From Streptosporangiaceae bacterium (lineage in GTDB: Bacteria > Actinomycetota > Actinomycetes > Streptosporangiales > Streptosporangiaceae): 41,273 bases of DNA. Below, piece after piece: positions 27,973 to 36,013 of the stretch. The notes under the pieces were generated by a model that worked only from the letters and a program-made list of their open reading frames with translations, had not been told where the DNA came from and did no database searches. Positions within the stretch are counted from its first letter, which is position 1, and each line of letters opens with the position of its first letter. Made by a program: the position numbers and the translations under genes. Location: the NCBI GenBank assembly GCA_030038015.1, contig JASHPR010000469.1, positions 1 to 41,273 on the forward strand, in the 5' to 3' direction.

Positions 27973-29513
27973 ACGGGGAGCCCCGCGTGGGCCCGCGACA
28001 GCCGCCGGAGGGCTACCTGGGTGCCACGGCCAGGATTACCAGCGGCCCCGCGCCGGAACTGGTTGCGGCCGGGTACGCGCTGGAGATCGCCGACGCTCCG
28101 CTGCTGCACCGCGGGCTGACCCTCGCCGATCTCGCCCACATGGTCGAGCTGGTCCGGTGCGGCGCCCTGTCGCGCGGGGAGGCGGCGCCGCTGTGCGCGG
28201 TGCTGCTCGGCCTGCTGGACTCCCCGCCAGCCGCGTTCCCTTACGACCCCGTGTACGGCGATGCGTACAACAGCAGGGAGCGGGAGCTGCAGCGACTCCT
28301 TGGCCAGGCGGCCGGCTGGCTGCACCTCGGCCGCACCCGCAGGGAGGCAGGCCGCATCGCTTTCCGGCTCGCGCTGCGCGGCAAGCTGCTCAGCCTGCAC
28401 GCCGATGTCATCGCATTCGCCGACGTAGCGGGCGGCCTCGAGGCCGAGCACGCCGCCACGATGTGGGCGGACAGCACCTATCTCCAGCCAGCGCAGCCGT
28501 CAACGTTCGGCCACTACCTGGGCGCGTTCGCAGAGCAGGCCGTACGGAACCTGGACCGTATCAAGGCCGCGTACGGCCATGCTGACATCTCGCCTGCGGG
28601 CGCCGGCGGGGCGGGCGGCTCCAGGCTGCCGCTGGACCGTGCCCGTCTTGCCCGGCTGCTCGGCTTCGGCTCCGTCGGCGCGAACACCCGCGACGCGATG
28701 TGGTCGACCGATGTGCTGGCGGATGCCATCGGTGCGGCGACACTCACCGTCGCGAGCCTTGAACAGCTGGCTGCGGATCTGGAGATATTCGCCAGCCCGG
28801 CATTCGGCTACGTGACGCTCGATGCCTCGCTATGCCGGGCCAGCGTGCTGATGCCGCAAAAGCGCAACCCTTACGCGCTTCCCGTGCTGCGGGGCGGAGC
28901 CGGAACGCTGGTCGGCCGCCTCACGGGGCTGCTCGCCACCGGCCTGACCCCATCGGCCCGCACCGACAACTGGCTCTACGCCTACGGTGAGGTCGCTGGC
29001 GCGATCGACCTGGCCGGGCGGCTCGTCCGCCTGGGATCCGCCGTGCTGGCCGGCCTGAGTGTGGACATCAGCGTGCTGGGGGAGCAGGCGGCCAGGGACT
29101 TCACCCTGGCGGCAGACCTTGCCGAGGACCTGTCGCTGCGCTTGCGGCTCGACTACCGCACCGCTTACCGCGTCGTCGGCCGGGCCGTTGCCACCGCCGC
29201 GGACAGCGGTGCGGCCGAGCTGACGGCGGCGCTTGTCAGCGCCGCAACCGCAGACATCACCGGAGCGCCGGAGCCGGCCGCGGCAGAGGCGGCCGCGGCA
29301 GAGGCGGTCGCCGCCGCAACGGATCCCGTCTCGGCCGTGACCGCCCGGGATGGCCTGGGCGGCGCGAGCCCCCGGCGGGTGCGGGAGCACGCGAGGCGCG
29401 TGCGCAGACGGGCGACGGCAGCGCGGCGGTGGAACTCCGGCCGCCGGGCCCAGATGGCCGAAGCCGAAGCTGCCCTGATCCGGGCGGTGCGCGACCTTCT
29501 GGAGCAGGCGTGA
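27969..29513 (+). CDS. Aspartase/fumarase superfamily lyase 2 (argininosuccinate lyase-like; XcbC/D-type candidate)
   Basis: ASVLMPQKRNPYALPVLRG signature; ATGA overlap with PLP gene; C-terminal Ala/Glu-rich extension. Confidence 0.8.
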   Translation: MNGEPRVGPRQPPEGYLGATARITSGPAPELVAAGYALEIADAPLLHRGLTLADLAHMVELVRCGALSRGEAAPLCAVLLGLLDSPPAAFPYDPVYGDAYNSRERELQRLLGQAAGWLHLGRTRREAGRIAFRLALRGKLLSLHADVIAFADVAGGLEAEHAATMWADSTYLQPAQPSTFGHYLGAFAEQAVRNLDRIKAAYGHADISPAGAGGAGGSRLPLDRARLARLLGFGSVGANTRDAMWSTDVLADAIGAATLTVASLEQLAADLEIFASPAFGYVTLDASLCRASVLMPQKRNPYALPVLRGGAGTLVGRLTGLLATGLTPSARTDNWLYAYGEVAGAIDLAGRLVRLGSAVLAGLSVDISVLGEQAARDFTLAADLAEDLSLRLRLDYRTAYRVVGRAVATAADSGAAELTAALVSAATADITGAPEPAAAEAAAAEAVAAATDPVSAVTARDGLGGASPRRVREHARRVRRRATAARRWNSGRRAQMAEAEAALIRAVRDLLEQA

Positions 29514-29516
29514 GCT

Positions 29517-29538
29517 GCCCGGTCAGCGCACGCCGGGC
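29517..29538 (+). terminator. Weak stem-loop after the last CoM-island gene
   Basis: GCCCGG-10 nt-CCGGGC immediately after stop at 29513. Confidence 0.35.
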
Positions 29539-29576
29539 GACCCCTTCCCGGCGCAGACCCGTACCCGCTGGCGGCC

Positions 29577-29954
29577 TCAGCCGTCCGCGGGGATCGGCGG
29601 TGCCCAGCCCGGGCGCGGGATCAGGCAGCACGGGTGACCGGCGGGGTCGGCGTAGACGTTCTCGCCGTCGAGCTTGGTCGCGCCAAGGGCGAGGACGCGG
29701 GGTCCGGCCGCGGTTACGTCTTCCACCATGATGTCGAGATGGAACTGCTGGGGCACGGCGGGGTCCGGCCAGGTGGGTGACCGGTGGTCCGGCGCCAGCT
29801 GGAACGCCAGGCCCGATGAGGTGCTGTCCGGGGCGACGACAATCCAGTCGCCGCTCTGGTACATGATCGGCTGCCCCAGCAGCTTCGAGTAGGACGCTGC
29901 GACCACGGCCGGCGCGCGGCAGTCCAGGACGACGTGATGCATTCTTCCGAGCAT
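29577..29954 (-). CDS. VOC (glyoxalase/bleomycin-resistance) family protein
   Basis: MHHVVLDCRAPAVVAASYSKLLGQPI...QFHLDIMVEDVTAAGPRVLALGATKLDGENVYADPAGHPCCLI. Confidence 0.85.
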   Translation of the reverse strand: MLGRMHHVVLDCRAPAVVAASYSKLLGQPIMYQSGDWIVVAPDSTSSGLAFQLAPDHRSPTWPDPAVPQQFHLDIMVEDVTAAGPRVLALGATKLDGENVYADPAGHPCCLIPRPGWAPPIPADG

Positions 29955-30073
29955 GGCCGCAGCATGGCAGACCCTCGTGCCGAGGCGGCGCTACCAGGAG
30001 CTGATCGGCATGTACCGGGCAGGGTCGACTCCCCGTGTCGTGTCGCTCAGGGTGTGCAGGGCGACAATGAGGT

Positions 30074-30412
30074 ATGGCCGATTTCGGTGGCCCGGGCCAG
30101 TTCACCACCTGGGATGGAGAGCCGGTCAGTCGTGAACCTCCGCATGGGGCGACCGTCGTGGTCGCCGCTCTGGGACCCGATGGATGGCGGTGTCTGCTGC
30201 TGCATCGTGCGCATCATGGTCCGGCCTGGGACGGTGATTGGGCGTGGACGCCTCCCAGCGGGTCACGCAAACCTGGCGAGGCGGTGACCGCATGCGCCGT
30301 CCGCGAGCTGCGCGAGGAGACCGGGTTGGATGTCTGTCCCCGGCCGGTGCTCACCGAGGAGATTGACTGGGCCGTCTTCACCCCTAGCGGCGGACGGCCT
30401 CGGACCTGCTGA
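30074..30412 (+). pseudogene. NUDIX hydrolase, apparently 3'-truncated
   Basis: Nudix box readable GSRKPGEAVTACAVRELREETGLD; ORF ends abruptly after DWAVFTPSGGRPRTC. Confidence 0.65.
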
Positions 30413-30485
30413 GCCCGGTGGCTTCTAGCTGCGCCAGCGCCCGAAGAGTCTCGGCATCCAGACGGATGCTGATGGCTGAGGACAT
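30384..30485 (-). pseudogene. Ribbon-helix-helix antitoxin/repressor-like fragment (33 aa), truncated in helix B
   Basis: MSSAISIRLDAETLRALAQLEATGLSRSEAVRR*. Confidence 0.6.
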
Positions 30486-30495
30486 GCACCACAGT

Positions 30496-30514
30496 GTATC
30501 ACGATTTGTGATAC
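30496..30514. promoter_or_regulatory. Inverted repeat GTATCAC-GATTT-GTGATAC just upstream of the RHH start
   Basis: Perfect 7-bp arms, 5-nt spacer, 11 bp before minus-strand ATG at 30485. Confidence 0.6.
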
Positions 30515-30555
30515 GTGAGTGGTGAGACCGATCGCGCCGATGTACAGCCGCGTTC

Positions 30556-30618
30556 TGACCTGGACTCACATGTCGGAGCGGGCGAGGGGAATCGAACCCC
30601 CATGACCAGCTTGGAAGG
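30556..30618 (-). repeat. tRNA-Gly(TCC)-like 3' fragment, copy 1 (att-like repeat)
   Basis: Reverse complement carries CTTCCAA anticodon loop, GGGGGTTCGATTCCCC T-arm, CGCCCGCTCC acceptor 3' strand; no matching 5' half. Confidence 0.65.
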
Positions 30619-30946
30619 TCGGTGGTACGGGAACCGGCCTACCGGGACCTATGTTCCTGCTGGCTGCCGATGCTGAGTGGCCATGAGTGGCCGCTGGTAA
30701 CCGTGAGAGTTGCTGGCTTATGGCCCATGCGTGGCCGGGCTCGGATTGGCCAGAACGCACATGCCGCCACCGCTGCGGCGACTTCACTCATCTGACCGCT
30801 TCGTGCTATTCAAGCTGCCAGTCAGGTCGTCGGCCGTGGTCGCTCGCCGGTGTCGCGTTTCAGGAACTGGCACCGCGGCCCGCGCAGCTGGCGCTTGCCA
30901 TCCGGGCAGTAGCCCTATGACTCGGCCGTGATCTAGTGTGGCGGCC

Positions 30947-31558
30947 ATGGAGGATGCATCCTTTCGCGTCTCGGATGCCGAGCGCGAGCAGGTTGTCCTC
31001 TCGCTTCGCGATCACCTTATGGCGGGGCGCCTGACGCCGGAGGAGTTCTCCGAACGAGTCGAGGCCGCGCTCAAAGCCCGTGTCAGCGGGGAACTGGCGC
31101 GTGTCCAGGAAGACCTGCCGGGCGTCTCCCCTCAGGCCGTGCGTCCGCGCCGCAAGCCGACCCGCTTCACCACGGCCTTGTTTGGTCATGTCTCGCGACG
31201 GACACGGCTACGGCTACGCAGGTGGACCTTCGCGGTCAGTGCTTGCGGAGACCTGGATCTCGATCTACGGGAGGCCACAATCGACTTTCCGCAGACAGCC
31301 ATGACAGTCTTCGTGGCCTTCGGCAACGTCGATGTCTATGTGCCCGAGGACGTCAACGTCGACGTCGGCGGGTTCACCATCTTTGGTCATCGCAGCGAGT
31401 GGGGGCGCGACCTCGATCGGCCGGACGCCCTGACCTTGCAGGTTCGCGCGCTCGGCTGCGGGACGGTCGATGTATGGCGGGTGCCGCACGACATGCGAGG
31501 CAGCTACCGCGACATCATTCGCCAGCTAAAGGAGCGCCAGCGCCAGCTTCCGGCGTGA
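30947..31558 (+). CDS. DUF1707 (SHOCT-like)/LiaF-like domain protein
   Basis: FRVSDAEREQVVLSLRDHLMAGRLTPEEFSERVEAALKA; C-terminal AFGNVDVYVPEDVNVDVGGFTIFG. Confidence 0.8.
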   Translation: MEDASFRVSDAEREQVVLSLRDHLMAGRLTPEEFSERVEAALKARVSGELARVQEDLPGVSPQAVRPRRKPTRFTTALFGHVSRRTRLRLRRWTFAVSACGDLDLDLREATIDFPQTAMTVFVAFGNVDVYVPEDVNVDVGGFTIFGHRSEWGRDLDRPDALTLQVRALGCGTVDVWRVPHDMRGSYRDIIRQLKERQRQLPA

Positions 31559-31851
31559 AACGGGTGCGGCACGACCTCTGGGGGGTATGCACACGGCTCC
31601 GGAGTCCGGCTTTCCAATCCTTCGAATTTGTATATCCTGCCTGCTTGGACTCGATCGCTCAGCTCGCTTGAGGCTGAGATCATTCCGGGCATATTCCGGA
31701 TCATGGAAACTCCCTCGTGGCCATCCGCGGATCTGAGCCCCGCCCGGACCCTTGCCCCGAGGAGCCGAGCCGTAACGTTCACGGGACGATCCAGGCGTAG
31801 CGTCTGGTTCGTGAGCACGCTGGCTTGGTGGGCAGGACGCGGTGACTGCCG

Positions 31852-33086
31852 GTGCTGGCCGCCGTCAGCCTGCGGTGTCACCGCGAAACTGCGGCCAAGG
31901 TAATCGCTTTTCTTTCGGCTGGCTTGGCGCTGGTGCTGACCGTCGTGCTGGTGCTGGTGTGGGTGGCAGCGGGCCAGGCGTCCTTTGTGAACCTGTGGGA
32001 ACCGGCCGCGCTGGGGGTGGGGTTCGCGGCCGTGGGGTTTGTGGTTGCCCGCCGTCAGCCTGCGAACCCCGTCGGCTGGCTGCTGCCGGCGGGCGCGATC
32101 TTCGTGCTGGTTACCGGTGCCACCTCGGGATATGCGCTGTTGTGTTACCGGCTGGGCCATGGCGGTCTGCCCTTGGGCCGCGCCGTGGTCGTGGGGAGGC
32201 TGTGTCCGGGCCGCTGCCTGCCATAGTCCTGCCGTTGGCGGTCCTGCTGTTCCCTGACGGCGCGCTGCCCTCGCGCCGCTGGCGCTGGGCCGTAGGGATA
32301 CTGGTTGTCTTCGCTGCCCTGGTCGTGGCCGGTGAACTCGCCCAGGCGCTGGGCGCGGTCGTCGGGCACCGATCCGGGTGGACAGCGGTGGCAGCCTGCT
32401 GGCGCTCGATCACGCCGCGTGTGCTGTGGGAATCGGCGGTGGATCGGGTGGGACCCGTTGCCGAGGTGCTGGTGTGGCTGATGGCGGTCGGACGGCAGGT
32501 GGTTGCCTGGCGCCGGGCCGACGGGGTGCGGCGCCAGCAGCTCAAGTGGCTGATGAGCGGGGCGTGCCTGGCCGGGGTCGGGCTGGCGGGCATCACGGTG
32601 GCGGACTCGCTTCCTGGCGCAGCGACCTCTGCTGTGGTGAATGCTTTCGACGGTGTGCTCGGTGTCCTGATTCTGGCCCTGCCGGTGTCCATCGGTGTGG
32701 CGATCTTGAAGTACCGGCTGTATGAGATCGACCGGATCATCTCCCGCACCCTGGCCTACGCTATCCTCACGGGCGTGCTGGTCGGCCTGTACGCGGGCCC
32801 GGTGCTGCTGGCCACCCGGGTGCTGTCGTTCCACAGTACGGTGGCGGTCGCCGTCTCCACGCTGGCCGCGGCGGCGCTGTTCAATCCGCTGCGGCGGCGG
32901 GTGCAGCTGCGGGTGGACCGGCGGTTCAACCGGGCCCGGTATGACGCGGACAAGACCGTGGCCGCGTTCGCGGCGCGGCTGAAAGACACCGTGGATCTGG
33001 AGTCCGTCCACGATGACCTGGCCGGTGTCGTGCAGCAGGCCTTGGAGCCCGCTCACGTTTCGGTGTGGATCAACGAACGCGGGTGA
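31852..33086 (+). pseudogene. Multi-pass membrane sensor-like protein (histidine-kinase N-terminal-like, no kinase domain), -1 frameshift near 32190
   Basis: 31852 frame (GWLLPAGAIFVLVTGATSGYALL) passes into 31842 frame (PLPAIVLPLAVLLFPDGALPSRRWRWAVG ... LYEIDRIISRTLAYAILTG). Confidence 0.65.
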
Positions 33087-33319
33087 CGCGGCCCACATGT
33101 GGGCTGACCTCGGATTTGGCCTCGTGTGGGCCGTACTGGAATTTGAATCAAGTGACCTCTTCCGTGTCAGTTCTGGCCAGATGCGAGCTGTGGCGTCCTA
33201 GCCTCGCGGTTCTTGGTTGTGGTGGGAGGTTGGATCAGCCGGATGCGTGGTGACGTTGCTGTCAGAACTGCTGTCAGCATCGCGGGCACGTTCACGGCCC
33301 CGGACTAGCCTCGGCTGCG

Positions 33320-34180
33320 TGGCTTCCGGGATGTCCGGCTCAGCGATATTGACGAGGCTGCGGTTCGCCGCTGGCGCATGGAACGTCTCGATACCGGCTC
33401 TCGGGCGCAGCGGCCGTTCGGGCCGGTCACGGTGGCCAAGGCCTACCGGTTGCTGCATGCCATCTTCGAGACCGCCGTAGATGATCAGATGGTCCGCCGT
33501 AACCCGTGCCGGATCGAGGGCGCGGGCAAGGAGGAGTCGCCGGAGCGGGAGGTCGTTTCGCTGCCTGTCGTGTTCGCTATCGCTGACGCGCTTCCCGTGC
33601 GCTACCGCGCGATGGCGCTGCTGGCGACGTTCGCGATCATGCGCTGGGACGAGCTGGTCGGCCTTCGCCGGGAGAACATCGACCTGGACGCGTGCGAGAT
33701 CCGGATCGTCGAGACGACGGCCGAGCTGGACCGGGGAGGCCTGCTGCCCGAGACTCCTAAATCACGGGCCGGTCGGCGGACGGTGACGTTCCCGGCCGAG
33801 CTGGTGCCCGAGTTGCGCTGGCATCTGGAACGGTTCGCCCAGGCGGGGGAGCGGGGCCTGGTCTTCGCGGGGCCGAAGGGCGCTGCGCTGCGCCGGTCCA
33901 ACTTCCGGCCGATCTGGAACGCCGCGTGTGACCGGGCTGGCATGCCCGGCCTGCACTTCCACGACCTGAGACACGTGGGTGGGACGCTGGCCGCGGCCAC
34001 CAGGCGAGCCTTAAGGAGCCGATGGCCCGGCTGGGGCATTCGAGCACGCGCGCTGCGATGATCTACCAGCACGCGACCAGAGACCGCGACCAGGCCATCG
34101 CCAAGGCCCTCGGCGGCCTGGTCCAACAGGTCCGCGTCACCACTGCGAATCCGCCAGAAGAGGCCAGCGGTGACGCCTAG
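33320..34180 (+). pseudogene. Tyrosine-type site-specific integrase, N-terminally truncated and frameshifted
   Basis: GFRDVRLSDIDEAAVRRWRMERLD...FAIMRWDELVGLRRENID...HFHDLRHVGGTLAAAT, then another frame EPMARLGHSSTRAAMIYQHATRDRDQAIAKALG. Confidence 0.85.
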
Positions 34181-34264
34181 TTCCCGCCCGCTGTGGCCCG
34201 TGTGTGGCCCAGCTCCGGCCGACCGAGCCGCGACTGATCACCGAGACAACCTACTCTGGCGCAG

Positions 34265-34328
34265 TGACCTGGGCTTACGTGTCGGAGCGGGCGAAGGGAA
34301 TCGAACCCTCATGACCAGCTTTGGAAGG
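34265..34328 (-). repeat. tRNA-Gly(TCC)-like 3' fragment, copy 2 (att-like repeat)
   Basis: Imperfect direct copy of 30556-30618, about 80-90 bp after the integrase remnant. Confidence 0.65.
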
Positions 34329-34641
34329 CTGCGACTATGTCTCGCCAGATCAGCGCTTACCCAGGTCATCGTCACTGTGCTGGCCTCCTGAGTGACCATG
34401 AATCTCCGTGCCTGACCTTTCGATCGGGCACGCAACGGGCACGCACACGGCTCTGGAGGCCGTCCTATCCGGCGATCTTGTGCCGCTGAGCTGGCGCTAT
34501 GTGATGGTCGCGAGCGTTCACAGCCAAGGGTATTCCGCATACTTTCCGGATCGTGGCGCGCGTTCGCCTGATCGGACCCTGTGGCTGTCCGGGTGATCCG
34601 GTGAGGCTGCATGCAGAGCAGCCCGGAGTACTCGTGACCCC

Positions 34642-34683
34642 TTGACAAGCCACGGAGCTAACTGTTAGCTATATATAGCTAAC
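34642..34683 (+). promoter_or_regulatory. Promoter with -35 TTGACA and three half-site palindromic operator AGCTAAC-T-GTTAGCT-ATATAT-AGCTAAC
   Basis: TTGACA 34642-34647; half-sites 34656-34662, 34664-34670, 34677-34683; directly upstream of PadR gene. Confidence 0.7.
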
Positions 34684-34703
34684 CGCTAGGCAGGAGGGGA
34701 CCT

Positions 34704-35255
34704 GTGCAGCAGGAAGTCGTGCTGGCCATGCTGGCCAAGGAGCCGTCGCACGGCTATGAGCTGCGAGCGCGGCTAGGGCAGGCGCTAGGCCCTCTCGGCG
34801 AGGCGATGAACACGGGGCAGATTTACGTCACGCTGGCCCGGCTGGAAAAAGCGGGCCTGGTGGTGTGTGAGCGGTCGGCGGGCCTGCCGGACCGGCCGGA
34901 CCGCAAGATGTATGCGCTGACCGCGGCTGGGCAGCAGCGGGTCACTGACTGGCTGTCGGAGGTGACCTGGCCCCGGCCTGACCTGGCGGAGTTTCACCTG
35001 AAGCTGGTCGCCGCCGCGATGGCGGGGCTGGCCGACCCGGTCGCCATCATCGACGCACAGCGCCGCGAGCTGCTACGGCGGCTGCGGGAGGTCCAGCGGG
35101 CCGCGATGGCCGAGCCGGATCGCTCGGCTGGCGGGCTGCTGCTGGAAGGGATCGTTCTTCGGTTGCAGGCGGACTTGCGCTGGCTGGAGGCCTGCGAACG
35201 ACGCTGGGTCAGCCAGAAGGACGCTCGGTCTGTAGCAAGGCAAGGTGAGTCATGA
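34704..35255 (+). CDS. PadR-family transcriptional regulator
   Basis: VLAMLAKEPSHGYELRARLGQALGPLGEAMNTGQIYVTLARLEKAGLV. Confidence 0.9.
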   Translation: MQQEVVLAMLAKEPSHGYELRARLGQALGPLGEAMNTGQIYVTLARLEKAGLVVCERSAGLPDRPDRKMYALTAAGQQRVTDWLSEVTWPRPDLAEFHLKLVAAAMAGLADPVAIIDAQRRELLRRLREVQRAAMAEPDRSAGGLLLEGIVLRLQADLRWLEACERRWVSQKDARSVARQGES

Positions 35256-36010
35256 GCGGCACGAGTGCCGGCCCTGGGAACGCGTCCGCGCTGCGGGCCC
35301 GCGGGTTGCGTAAGGACTATGGCCAGGGTGAGGGGCTGGTGCGCGCGGTCGACGGCGTCGACCTGGAGGTCGGCTCGGCGGAGACGGTGGCAGTGATGGG
35401 GCCGAGCGGGTGTGGGAAGTCGACACTGCTGCACCTGCTCGGCGGCCTGGACCGGCCATCCAGCGGAGAAATCTTGCTCGGCGACCAGCGCCTCGACCAG
35501 ATGAGCGAGAAAGCGCTGGCCCAGCTGCGCCGCGACGCGGTGGGCTTTGTGTTCCAGGCCTTTCACTTGATGGAGGAACTGACCGCGGCGGAGAACGTGG
35601 AGCTGCCTGCGCTGCTAGCCGGGCGCTCTCCGCGTACGGCCCGGCAGCAGGCGGCCCAGCTGCTGGAGCGGGTCGGATTGGCAGACCGGGCTGGGCATCT
35701 GCCCTCGGCTTTGTCGGGCGGCCAGCGGCAGCGAGTCGCGGTAGCCCGTGCGCTGGTCAACGACCCGCTTGTGGTTTTGGCGGACGAGCCCACAGGCAAT
35801 CTCGACAGTGAGGCGACGCTGGACGTGCTTCGTTTGTTTGAGAGCCTTCGTGAGTCTGGGCAGACACTGGTCGTCGTCACGCATGATGCGCGGATCGCGG
35901 CCACCGCCGACCGGCTGGTCTCGATGCGCGACGGCGCGTTCGTGGATGACACCCGGCTGACCGGCGGCACCACTGGCAGCCTCAGCGCGCTCGCGGGGCT
36001 GGAGGGCTGA
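35252..36010 (+). CDS. ABC transporter ATP-binding protein (MacB/LolD type)
   Basis: Walker A MGPSGCGKSTLLHLLGGLDRPSSG; LSGGQRQRVAVARALVNDPLVVLADEPTGNLDS. Confidence 0.95.
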   Translation: MSGTSAGPGNASALRARGLRKDYGQGEGLVRAVDGVDLEVGSAETVAVMGPSGCGKSTLLHLLGGLDRPSSGEILLGDQRLDQMSEKALAQLRRDAVGFVFQAFHLMEELTAAENVELPALLAGRSPRTARQQAAQLLERVGLADRAGHLPSALSGGQRQRVAVARALVNDPLVVLADEPTGNLDSEATLDVLRLFESLRESGQTLVVVTHDARIAATADRLVSMRDGAFVDDTRLTGGTTGSLSALAGLEG

Positions 36011-36013
36011 GGG

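Noticed and set aside
29277-29325. gcagaggcggccgcg short tandem repeat as a regulatory element
   Set aside because: In-frame Ala/Glu linker coding within AFS lyase 2; simplest explanation is a low-complexity protein tail.
5461-29513. Secondary-metabolite biosynthetic gene cluster interpretation
   Set aside because: No PKS, NRPS, terpene or RiPP core enzymes; gene content fits cofactor synthesis plus small-molecule catabolism.
30556-30665. Complete tRNA-Gly gene
   Set aside because: Only the 3' half is readable; no 5' acceptor strand GCGGGCG or D-arm in the adjacent sequence.
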